Positions 22,191 to 33,153 of a DNA stretch of 64,000 nucleotides are shown here, in pieces. A program made the position numbers and the translations under genes. The stretch is from Begonia masoniana (lineage: Eukaryota; Streptophyta; Magnoliopsida; Cucurbitales; Begoniaceae). Below the pieces are notes generated by a model that did not search any database, had not been told where the DNA came from, and worked only from the letters and a program-made list of their open reading frames with translations. Within the stretch, counting starts at the first letter, position 1. Every line of letters begins with the position of its first letter. The stretch lies in assembly GCA_022432975.1 (NCBI GenBank), contig CM039512.1:32029574-32093573 (forward strand). Direction: 5' to 3'.

Positions 22191-23389
22191 TATGCCCACG
22201 GCCTTGATCCATCGAGTACAAGTCAAGGTATGTAATTATTTTATCTATTTTATCTATCTAATAGACTTGTCGAATTTTGTAGGTAAATGATTTCTCAAGG
22301 CTTGGAATGAAATTAATGAAGAATGAATTTGTTTTCCTTTAATTCAAATTATGTAAACGAGTCTTGTATTTAATTTGTATATTTTTGGGAAACTTTAGTT
22401 TTGTTTAAAACTCGTTAATTGGCAAACTTTAGCCTTTTAGAATGTATGTTTGTAATAGTCTTCAAAAGGGATGGTGAACCAAAGCAAACCAAGGTGAACC
22501 AAGGACGAAAGAATGCTGAACCAAGGCTGAACCAGACTGAACCAAGCTGGACCAAAGGAGAATCAAGTTGAACCGACCTGGAGAGCATTCACCAGTGAAC
22601 CAGACCACAGCATTCTGCAGAGCGCACCAACTGCTAGTTTTCTAGCAGTTGCTCACGGTTTCTTCGATAGAGCTTGCTTCTTCTTCTTCACCGTTCTTCT
22701 CTGTGTATTTAAGCACCACTGTATCTCTGTAAAACGTTAGCTATTGATACATATTTTTGGAATCCAGAAGGTTGGTTTCATTCTGTCGAAGTTTTCTCCG
22801 TGAAGAGAGAGTTTCTCTCTCCGCCTAGCCGGTGCCCAGCTCCTGATGGCTTCGTCCAAGTATCCCTCGAGCTCGAGGTTGCTCAGTGGAATACTCAGTC
22901 ATCTAAGGGCGGCGAAACCTTCAGTTCCATTCGCTGTGATTTCGTCGCTGGCAACGACGAATTTCTCACCCGAAGCTTCAAGAGCTTCTGGGCCAGCAAC
23001 GGGTCATCACCCATCTTCTTTCAGCCTTTTCTGAGGATGAAGGAACTCAATGCATGGTTGCTTCCCGCCGCTGGAGCGCTTCTCCGTCCATCAGCGAAGC
23101 TCTACCCCAGAAAGTTTCCGAGAGCAAGGTTTCGACTGGTGATGGTTCCCTTGACGTTCCACCACCTCCAAAGCCTCTCTCTCAATCCCTCACAGCTCTC
23201 TGAGGCGTTAGCCGACGTGCCCACCTCTCAGTAATTGTCTCCCATCTATCACCTCCTCTCCTCTGTGTATCTCTGTTTCCTGCATGTTTTCAGCGTCTGT
23301 CTTGGAGTGTTCTTGAGCTTCGATCTTTGTCTCGTTTTGTTGTCTTCCGCATGCCATTTCTAACCCCATTGCAGGCCAGTAGCTCATCA
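22188..23389 (+). repeat. 3' LTR of element G (about 1.2 kb)
   Basis: Starts TGATATGCCC after the purine tract and ends GCAGGCCAGTAGCTCATCA, closely like the 7150-8388 remnant, which ends CAGGGCCAGATCTCATCA. The two also share a leader segment with GCCCACCTCTC. No TSD partner is available. Confidence 0.7.
22470..22600 (+). repeat. Degenerate GAACCAA repeat
   Basis: About a dozen irregular copies of GAACCAAGG/GAACCAGAC in the U3-like part of G's LTR. Confidence 0.65.
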
Positions 23390-24100
23390 TACAAATGAGC
23401 TTGACCTTTACCGAACTTGTGGTTAGAACTAAAACTATCAATTTGACCTTTATGGTTTTAACTTAAAGTGATGAGAACCGCTGGTATTGAGAACCCGAGA
23501 CTCTTTAACGACGCGTAATTAAGACTTATGTTGTGCCACTAGAACTGTCCTCAAGATCTCAAGTCATAGGATTTTCTAACGTGTTTGTTCATGTTGTAAG
23601 TCTTTCTTTCTTGGTTTAGATAAAGAAGAATAATTCAAAAACAAATAGAGACAAGCAATTTGAACAAATGAGAAGGACTCGGTTTCCGGGAACCAAAGAT
23701 CAACCAACTTGCAACACCATTCAAGAGATCAACTTGGGTCACTCTTTCCTTGAATACTTGAAGAAGGATGAAGCCAAGAAGCACCAAGAGGAGCCAACAA
23801 TTTGGTCCATAGAGCTCCTAGCACAGATCCCTCAAGTCCAAGCATCAAACCATTCAATCCAAAAAATAAGCAAGAAGGAAGCACATGGTCAAACCTTATA
23901 TTATGTTAGTATGTAATATTGATGGTGGAGACCATCTAGTTAGGAGGAGAGAGCAACATGATAAGAAGAGACCATATAGAGCTTTTTTCCCCATTTGGTC
24001 GAACACCCCTTTCTCCCACTTTTAGTTTACCCTTTTTGTATTAGCTTTCTCTTTAGGCTGTAAACCTTAATTCTTACGAAGGTATTTACTGATGGAACCA
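23390..24100. other. Unclassified sequence between G's LTR and the copia fragment
   Basis: No recognised gene. A reading frame at 23668-23916 (82 codons, K/Q/E-rich) has no family resemblance I can name. The motif AATGAGCTTGACC at 23396 resembles AATAAGCTTGACC at 24112 where the copia frame ends, so part of this stretch may be a duplicated or inserted segment. Confidence 0.35.
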
Positions 24101-25296
24101 AAGTTATCAAGCAAATAAGCTTGACCCTGACACATACAAATTTGTAGATTTCCTGTGTCCTTTTAACATAATGAAAGCACCTCTACTAATCTTCACAATT
24201 TCACCTACAACGCAGTACTTGTACCATTTTGCTTCCAAAGTACTCAACGAGATCATATTCTTTTTCAACTCGGGAACGTGTCGCACATTACCCAATGTCT
24301 TCATAACACCCTGATTTTGATGGTACCAATCTCAACTAACTTGCAAGGTGTGTTATTGCCCAATAACACAACACCCTCTAAAACAATCTCATATGTCAAA
24401 AATGAATTCCGATTGTAAATCATAAGCAACGAACAAGCTGTATCCAAAATCCAATCCTTTTTTGGCTTTTGAATTTCCATTTGACATAATTAAAAGATCT
24501 CCATAACTATAATTTCTTCTTCTACGACAACAACTTCACCGGACATCATTGGTTGCTTTCCCTTCTCAGAGACATATTTAATGTGCCCCTTCTTACTATA
24601 GAAGTAATAAGTTCTATATTGGTTCCTTGACTTGTGATCTGGCCTTCAAACCCCGAACACCATCACTGCCTTTGTTGTTTGACTCTCTTGTTCTACCCCG
24701 AATGATGAGTTCCTATCCTCGAGATTTGGATCCCACCACAATTTGTTTCATCTTCTCCTTTGATAACAAAACACTATAAATCTCTATCATAGTCAAAGTC
24801 TCCTAACTATACAAAATAGTCTCTCTAAAAGCATCACATGAAGGAGGCTACGAGCATAGTAAAATTAACCCCTGATCCTCCTCATCGTACTTGCATCTCA
24901 TTGTTTCCAAGTCCAAAAGTAATTTCTTGAATGCGGTCAAATATTCTTCAACTGAACTACCTTCCATTAATTGACGAAAATATAATCGTTGCTTCAAATG
25001 CAACTTACTTGCAAGGGCTTTCAACATATACAACTGTTCCAATTTTAATTCGACGACAATTTTCTCGCTAAGAACATCTTGCAAAATCTAATTTGACAAA
25101 TGCAGACGTTGACAAATAGGGCTTTTCGATCCTTCAAAAGTTTCTCCTCTTCACTTTAAGAGAAGGGCATTTTATCGAGCCCTAACAATGCGTTGTCTAA
25201 TTTAATTTGTGCGAGCAAATCTCACATTTTCCTCTTCCATAACCGAAACCTTGCATTCTGATCCAATAACAGGATATCAAACCTTGATGAGCTCAT
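24101..25296 (-). pseudogene. Ty1/copia gag-protease-GAG-pre-integrase fragment
   Basis: On the minus strand from an ATG at 25296 there is a copia-type Gag N-terminus (MSSSRFDILLLDQN, then RLWKRKM), with an early in-frame TGA. The copia Gag core (about 25084-24848) follows with LKQRLYFRQLMEGSSVEEYL and EEDQGLILLCS, then a degraded zinc-knuckle region (near 24600), a protease-like segment starting DWILDTACS (near 24450), and the GAG-pre-integrase segment (24304-24107) with VRHVPELKKNMISLSTLE and YVSGSS. Integrase core, RT and RNase H are absent, and several stops and frame breaks make this a dead fragment. No flanking LTRs were identified. Confidence 0.82.
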
Positions 25297-25641
25297 CGCT
25301 CAAAAAACCAGCTTCAACGAAATATTCAATTCTAAAATATCCAATTCCAAATTTTGAAACTCAAAAATGATATCCCAAAAAAAATCAGCTCCTAAAAACA
25401 AAATAAATTCTTCCAACAAATTAAGAATCAGTGGTACTCGCCCAAACAAGCAGCCCCAGATATTAAGAATTCCAAGATAATTCCATAATTAAAATTCTCA
25501 ATATATTTTATAGGGTTAAAACCAATTTGAATCCCAAAGTATGGATTTAATTTGAAATAACTCATAAACTAAAAATTTTAACAACTAAAACCTTAAAATA
25601 TCTAAAATGTAACAAATCAAACCCTAATGGGGGGCCGATCA
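25297..25641. other. A-rich sequence upstream of the copia fragment
   Basis: No gene or clear LTR. It might be the leader of the copia fragment (transcribed leftward), but no primer site is visible. The last 20 bases (GGGGGGCCGATCA) belong to the G-rich sequence split by solo LTRs H and J. Confidence 0.35.
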
Positions 25642-26650
25642 TGTAACACCCGAGATACGACTAGGTAATTTTTCTAACTGTATTAACGGTCATGAATATT
25701 TAATCTTCGCAGTTTAGAATTTTATGACAAGTTTAATTAATTACATGTGGGTTTTAAACTAGGTTGAGTGGCAATATTGTAATATTGGAAGTCGAGATCA
25801 CTATATAAAGAAAAAGGAAAAGTTTTAAATTTCACTCAAGCCACTGTAGCCGACATCTTCTACTCTCGGCGATTTCTCTTTCCCCGAGCTCGCACCCCGC
25901 CTGCCAGCAACCTCCCTTCGACGACCGGTTTTCCCCGCCATTTCCTGGATACTCTACGCCTGAGGTATGAGTTTGTCAACGTAGTTATCTGTTAGTTGAT
26001 TAGCCCTGCCTTCTGTTTGGCATTGTAGTTTTGGACTTTTCCAATGGCCGACTAATAATAAGGATATCTAAAATCTGAGAGTTGTAGTGTTATTTCCCGA
26101 ATCGATTCTGGACATTTTAGATTAATCAATAGTCGAATCTGTCGGTCTTGTTTTTGGGATTTCAGACTACACTTAGTATTAGACTAAGGAAACTCGGGAA
26201 TGACTTTAACTAATAGATCCTAGGACGATTTATGAGTAGAGTTTTAGGATTTTAATTTAACTACTGTAATGCACATGTTTTAGGTGAAGAAGTTGAAGAG
26301 AAAAGGTTTAGATATCTAAGGATACCAGGTAAGTGGATGTATTAGGATTTCTAGTCACTAGGGCCCTACACCATAAGGATACTAGGAGAAAAATTGTTGA
26401 AATGTTTAATTGATGATTTTGACTAGTAGTTTTCCATGATATGAAGTATTTGAGCAGGAAGATGTTAAGTTACATGATGTTCTACTCGTTCATACAGTAT
26501 GATATTCCTCTGTGAAAATTCGTGTCCATGCATTATGTGCTCGTTTATGATTAAGTTAAGAATATGAAAAGAAAAACAAATGTAAGCATGATTAAGCGCG
26601 GAACGGGGGAAATGACTATGACATGTTCACAAGGCTTATGTATGGCTCGC

Positions 26651-29233
26651 GAATTCTCCCACTGGTGGAGGCCGAGTTGATGATAAGCATGGCTCGTGAA
26701 TTCTCCCACTGGTGGAGGCCGAGTTGATGATAAGCATGGCTCGTGAATTCTATGGCTCGTGAATTCTCCCACTGGTGGAGGCCGAGTTGATGATAAGCAT
26801 GGCTCGTGAATTCTCCCACTGGTGGAGGCCGAGTTGATGATAAGCATGGCTCGTGAATTCTCCCACTGGTGGAGGCCGAGTTGATGATAAGCATGGCTCG
26901 TGAATTCTCCCACTGGTGGAGGCCGAGTTGATGATAAGCATGGCTCGTGAATTCTCCCACTGGTGGAGGCCGAGTTGATGATAAGCATGGCTCGTGAATT
27001 CTCCCACTGGTGGAGGCCGAGTTGATGATAAGCATGGCTCGTGAATTCTCCCACTGGTGGAGGCCGAGTTGATGATAAGCATGGCTCGTGAATTCTCCCA
27101 CTGGTGGAGGCCGAGTTGATGATAAGCATGGCTCGTGAATTCTCCCACTGGTGGAGGCCGAGTTGATGATAAGCATGGCTCGTGAATTCTCCCACTGGTG
27201 GAGGCCGAGTTGATGATAAGCATGGCTCGTGAATTCTCCCACTGGTGGAGGCCGAGTTGATGATAAGCATGGCTCGTGAATTCTCCCACTGGTGGAGGCC
27301 GAGTTGATGATAAGCATGGCTCGTGAATTCTCCCACTGGTGGAGGCCGAGTTGATGATAAGCATGGCTCGTGAATTCTCCCACTGGTGGAGGCCGAGTTG
27401 ATGATAAGCATGGCTCGTGAATTCTCCCACTGGTGGAGGCCGAGTTGATGATAAGCATGGCTCGTGAATTCTCCCACTGGTGGAGGCCGAGTTGATGATA
27501 AGCATGGCTCGTGAATTCTCCCACTGGTGGAGGCCGAGTTGATGATAAGCATGGCTCGTGAATTCTCCCACTGGTGGAGGCCGAGTTGATGATAAGCATG
27601 GCTCGTGAATTCTCCCACTGGTGGAGGCCGAGTTGATGATAAGCATGGCTCGTGAATTCTCCCACTGGTGGAGGCCGAGTTGATGATAAGCATGGCTCGT
27701 GAATTCTCCCACTGGTGGAGGCCGAGTTGATGATAAGCATGGCTCGTGAATTCTCCCACTGGTGGAGGCCGAGTTGATGATAAGCATGGCTCGTGAATTC
27801 TCCCACTGGTGGAGGCCGAGTTGATGATAAGCATGGCTCGTGAATTCTCCCACTGGTGGAGGCCGAGTTGATGATAAGCATGGCTCGTGAATTCTCCCAC
27901 TGGTGGAGGCCGAGTTGATGATAAGCATGGCTCGTGAATTCTCCCACTGGTGGAGGCCGAGTTGATGATAAGCATGGCTCGTGAATTCTCCCACTGGTGG
28001 AGGCCGAGTTGATGATAAGCATGGCTCGTGAATTCTCCCACTGGTGGAGGCCGAGTTGATGATAAGCATGGCTCGTGAATTCTCCCACTGGTGGAGGCCG
28101 AGTTGATGATAAGCATGGCTCGTGAATTCTCCCACTGGTGGAGGCCGAGTTGATGATAAGCATGGCTCGTGAATTCTCCCACTGGTGGAGGCCGAGTTGA
28201 TGATAAGCATGGCTCGTGAATTCTCCCACTGGTGGAGGCCGAGTTGATGATAAGCATGGCTCGTGAATTCTCCCACTGGTGGAGGCCGAGTTGATGATAA
28301 GCATGGCTCGTGAATTCTCCCACTGGTGGAGGCCGAGTTGATGATAAGCATGGCTCGTGAATTCTCCCACTGGTGGAGGCCGAGTTGATGATAAGCATGG
28401 CTCGTGAATTCTCCCACTGGTGGAGGCCGAGTTGATGATAAGCATGGCTCGTGAATTCTCCCACTGGTGGAGGCCGAGTTGATGATAAGCATGGCTCGTG
28501 AATTCTCCCACTGGTGGAGGCCGAGTTGATGATAAGCATGGCTCGTGAATTCTCCCACTGGTGGAGGCCGAGTTGATGATAAGCATGGCTCGTGAATTCT
28601 CCCACTGGTGGAGGCCGAGTTGATGATAAGCATGGCTCGTGAATTCTCCCACTGGTGGAGGCCGAGTTGATGATAAGCATGGCTCGTGAATTCTCCCACT
28701 GGTGGAGGCCGAGTTGATGATAAGCATGGCTCGTGAATTCTCCCACTGGTGGAGGCCGAGTTGATGATAAGCATGGCTCGTGAATTCTCCCACTGGTGGA
28801 GGCCGAGTTGATGATAAGCATGGCTCGTGAATTCTCCCACTGGTGGAGGCCGAGTTGATGATAAGCATGGCTCGTGAATTCTCCCACTGGTGGAGGCCGA
28901 GTTGATGATAAGCATGGCTCGTGAATTCTCCCACTGGTGGAGGCCGAGTTGATGATAAGCATGGCTCGTGAATTCTCCCACTGGTGGAGGCCGAGTTGAT
29001 GATAAGCATGGCTCGTGAATTCTCCCACTGGTGGAGGCCGAGTTGATGATAAGCATGGCTCGTGAATTCTCCCACTGGTGGAGGCCGAGTTGATGATAAG
29101 CATGGCTCGTGAATTCTCCCACTGGTGGAGGCCGAGTTGATGATAAGCATGGCTCGTGAATTCTCCCACTGGTGGAGGCCGAGTTGATGATAAGCATGGC
29201 TCGTGAATTCTCCCACTGGTGGAGGCCGAGTTG
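26651..29233 (+). repeat. 47-bp minisatellite, about 55 units
   Basis: The unit begins GAATTCTCCCACTGGTGGAG and continues to GGCTCGT (47 bp). Two full units start at 26651 and 26698, a 16-bp partial at 26745, then 52 further full units from 26761 and a 29-bp last partial from 29205. I see no base differences among the units after 26761. Each unit has an EcoRI site. Because 47 is not a multiple of 3 and the unit lacks minus-strand stops, three minus frames are open end to end; they are not genes. Confidence 0.97.
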
Positions 29234-29424
29234 CGTTACTATGATTTGCCCGGTTGGCAATGATCATGTGCCCTGTCTTTCTCCCTCGTTCCCTCCCTTA
29301 ATACATGCTATGTAAATGATGAAAATGAGCACGAATGAAGAAAGATTTACGAACTTATGTTTCTTTAATTTGTTCACTCATGTATGTCTGTCACCATGCA
29401 TTCCTTACTAAGCATTAGGCTTAT

Positions 29425-31891
29425 TGTAACGACCCGGGAAGGATCGCCACGTAATTCATGACTTTACTCACTCCTTTCGCTCTTTTATATATATATTTTT
29501 TTTACTAAGCAGCGGAAATACTAATTCTGTAGTCACATGTAGGACATGGACAATGAAATAAGACATTTGGCTGGGGGATTTTAAAAAAAGGCATCTGCCG
29601 AACTCAACGACAAAACTTCACTCTCATCTGCCGATCGCTAAACGACAAGGCAGGAGAGGGCTCACATCTACCGATAAACCAAAGCTACATCTTCCGGTTA
29701 TCCCGTGCATTTCACATGATTCATTAATCACCCATCGGTAGATGTAAGTTCTCACATCAACCGACAGTCACGTGCATCCCACACAATTCATTAAACATTC
29801 GTCGGCAGATATACAAACCGCATCTGCCGATGACGTCAGCCGGCAGCTAATCAAACCGCGTCTGCCGTTGTCGTCAGCAGGAAGGTATATAAACTACATC
29901 TATCGATGACGTCAGCAGGAAGATAAACAAACTGTATCTGCCGATGACGTCAGCAGGAAAATATATAAACTACATCTACCGATGACTAGGCGACAGGGAA
30001 AAGACTCCTACATCACCCGATATAAACACACTGTATCTACCGACAGAAATCTCGTTACTTCTACCGATAGCAAAAGAAAATCCTTTATATTTACCGACTG
30101 ATAACATACTACAGCTACCGATAGAAAACACCCTGCATCTACCGATAGAAAACACACCACTCCTACCGGTAGGACTAAACAACATCTCCCAATAGACATA
30201 ATAATGAACAAGTCTCAAACTTTCTAGACTTAACATTTCTGTAAACAGAAATCAATGATTCCCTCAGAGTACATATATCGGAAGTCTTAAACAAAAGATA
30301 TTCAATAAATTGTACCATCCTCTATCCAGTGAGCATCCAGATAATTTCCAATCCCAGTACTATGAAATAACTTCATTCTACTTATACTTCCATATTAAAA
30401 TCATTAATAATGTTCATAGAGCATAAACCAGAGAACTTATTCGCCAATCCAGCCTTCACTGTCACACTGAGCATTCTCCAACAACCAAACTTAGACTTCC
30501 TCATTTAACTTGAATCCCTCACCTGAAAAACTCATCACCTACATCAAAGGTTTAAACTATAAGCTTAATGCTTAGTAAGGAATGCAACAATAACATGAAT
30601 GCATGAATGCATAATTCAGAGAAAAACGTGGTCATGAGTCTTTTCTTGTTCATAATCATTATTCCATATTCATCATTCATAACATAATTCACATCGCTGA
30701 AACACATTCATCGTTCGTATTATAGTCCATATCGCTGAACCATATTCGTTATTCATATCATTGTTCATGTTGCGTGGGATGAGAGAGGATTTGTGCCGGT
30801 AAAGGGGGTTCGACAGTGAGTTTGATCATGGTCCCTACTGCGGGTTGTATTCATATGTCCTACTGTGGACTGTGACATACGCCGAACCGCCCCCAACCCC
30901 CACTCATCCACGTTGTAGGGATTTTATCATCTTATCTTGTTCATGAGAGAACATGCTTTTAAAACATTTTCATGTGCATAAAACATTGATAATGCATGAG
31001 CATGGGGTTCTTTAACTCGTCCAAGCTGTAGGACAGAACATTCAGCCAGTATGAAAAGCTTACTATCGAACCAATCGTCGACATAAATGCTAGACAGTAA
31101 CATGAAAGAACTACTAATCATTGTACGAGTTTCTACTTAGCATCCTTTGATGTAGGGTCCTATTGACCGAGAAACCTATACATTCACTTACCTGGTCTCC
31201 TTAGCACTTTGAGCTCTTTCTCTTCAAACTTCTTCACCTAAAACATTCACATTGCAGTAGTTAAAACAAAGTCCTATAAGTTCTAACCTCAAGTCATCCT
31301 AGGGTCTAATAGACAAAGCCATCCTGAATCCTTAGTCTAACGCTCAGTGCAAAACCTGAAATCCAAGAACTGAAATAGACAGATTCGACTATCGGTTACT
31401 CAGGGTTGATTGTTTTTAAATGTCCAAAACTGATTCGGAATGACATTATCACTCTCAGATTAACAATGAACTATATTATTACCCTGTTGTTTAAGGATTT
31501 GAGTTACGGGTTCAAGCTGAAAACAGATCTAAACGATTAACTGATAACTACATTGTCTAACTCATACCTCGAGCGTAAGGTAACCGAGAAATAGCAAGGG
31601 AACTGGTCGTCGAAGGAAGGATTACAGGCAGGCAGAGGGCGAGAGCTTGCGAGAGAAGGAATCGCCGAGGATGGAGGATGTCGGCTACAGTGAGTTAATG
31701 AGGTTTAAATCATTTCCACTTCCTTTAAATATCGGTCTAAGCCCTCTATTATTACAACTTTGCCACTCGACCTAGTTTAAACCCACATGAAATTAATTAC
31801 ACTTGTCTTAAAATTCTAAACCGCGAAGATTAAATATTCATGACCGTTAATACAGTTAGGAAAATTACCTAGTCGTAACTCGGGTGTTACA
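29425..31891 (-). mobile_element. Solo LTR I inside H, TSD CTTAT (2467 bp)
   Basis: Plus-strand ends are TGTAACGACC and GGGTGTTACA; on the minus strand it starts TGTAACACCCGAG like H. CTTAT occurs at 29420-29424 and 31892-31896. It is inserted exactly in the conserved AGCATTAGGCTTATAG motif of H. It carries three TGACGTCA palindromes (29831, 29907, 29945) and the reversed CATCTACCGATAG array. Confidence 0.94.
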
Positions 31892-33108
31892 CTTATAGTT
31901 AAACCTTATGTTGTAGGCGAAGAGACTACAGGTGAAGATACTAATTTCAAAGAGGATATTTAAAGCTGGTTGCTGGAGAATGCTCAATGTGACAGTGCAG
32001 GACTGGAGAGGCGATTATGACCCCTGGTTATTGCTTCCTTATGTGAGTAAGAATACAAGAACTGGAATTATGTAGGATAGTGTTAGTATTGTCTGAGTCA
32101 ACTTCTGAGTCTGGAATTAATTTTAAGGGATTATCGAACAGTCTGTTTTGCTTAAGTCTTCCGCTACGTTTATTCTGAACGAGTCTCTAATTTTCTATAC
32201 GTATGAATGTTAAGTCATTGATATTTGAAGTCTGTGAAGATTAAGTCTATCGGATGTTGTCGAGTGTTTTAGTCATCCGGTGATGTCGAGTGTTTTGCTC
32301 GCCGGATGATAAGGGTTAAGTCGTTTGTCGCATAGTCACCGGATGATGCGGGTATTTACAATACCGGGCGATGTGAGTGTTATTTTGTCGTCTAGCGCCC
32401 GGTGGATGAAGTGTATTTTCTTCACTGGATGATGTGAGTGTTTTCTTGTCGTTTAGTGACCGGATGATGTGAGAGTTGAAGTGTGTTAGTTGCCGGATGA
32501 TGAAAGTATGGTTTGTCGTCTAGTGACCGGTGGAGGAAGTGTAGTTATTCACCGGATGATGTAGACGATGTTTGTCGTTTAGTGGCCGAATGTGATTTAT
32601 TAAGTCATGCGCGATGCACGTGCACACCGGATGATGTTTCTTATCTAGTGAGATTTTAATGAGTCACGTGTTTGACTCGTGTTCACCGGTGGATGTCCAC
32701 TACTGGGCGATGTTTTAATTGAACATGTGAAACCCACGTGCCTACCGGAAGATATCTTCTATTAGGCGATGATAAGTGAGTCTCGTAGAGTACACGTGAT
32801 AAATCGGATTGGGCACACCCTGCCAGCCAATGCATGCAAATCCATGCAAACCCGAGTAGAATCAGGTTAGGTGATTTAACGGCATTTCTTCCCTATCCGA
32901 TTATGCTTTGGAACTGACGATTGAGTTTAATTGACTGATTCTGTCGATGAATGAATTATTAGAAATATGAAGGAGTCAAGTTCATGTTCTGAGTTTTTTT
33001 TTTTTAAAAAAAGAAGAGAGGAATACTAATGATGAACAGGTGTAGAAATTAAGAAGTAAATGATTATGAATGTCATGTTTATGTGGCGATCCCGTTGGGG
33101 TCGTTACA

Positions 33109-33153
33109 GATCACCCCTGTTCTAAATTTATGCCGAGATCGGGTGGTCGATTT
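33109..33153. other. Remnant of target sequence between solo LTRs H and J
   Basis: 45 bp, including the GATCA and GATTT TSD copies. Joined across H and J, it connects 25641 to 36912. Confidence 0.6.

Larger units (their letters stand above)
25642..33108 (+). mobile_element. Solo LTR H, TSD GATCA, swollen by an array and a nested solo LTR
   Basis: Starts TGTAACACCCGAG and ends GTCGTTACA, with GATCA at 25637-25641 and 33109-33113. It totals 7467 bp; without solo LTR I plus its TSD (2472) and the 47-bp array (about 2583) roughly 2.4 kb remain, the size of B's and D's LTRs. TATATAAA lies at 25803, the donor after TGAG near 25965, the exon-like segment ends CCAG|GTAAGT near 26330, and the third module is split by I. 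Confidence 0.93.

Noticed and set aside
22800..23234. 144-codon plus-strand frame as a gene
   Set aside because: Lies inside G's LTR leader region, with no conserved reading frame against the homologous LTR at 7213-8388.
26651..29233. CRISPR-like array
   Set aside because: Units are directly contiguous with no variable spacers, in a plant genome.
26551..29267. Three overlapping minus-strand open frames of 836-883 codons with a 47-residue repeat
   Set aside because: They follow from a stop-free 47-bp tandem repeat read in three frames; no start context, no homologous protein, and all three frames give the same cyclic peptide.
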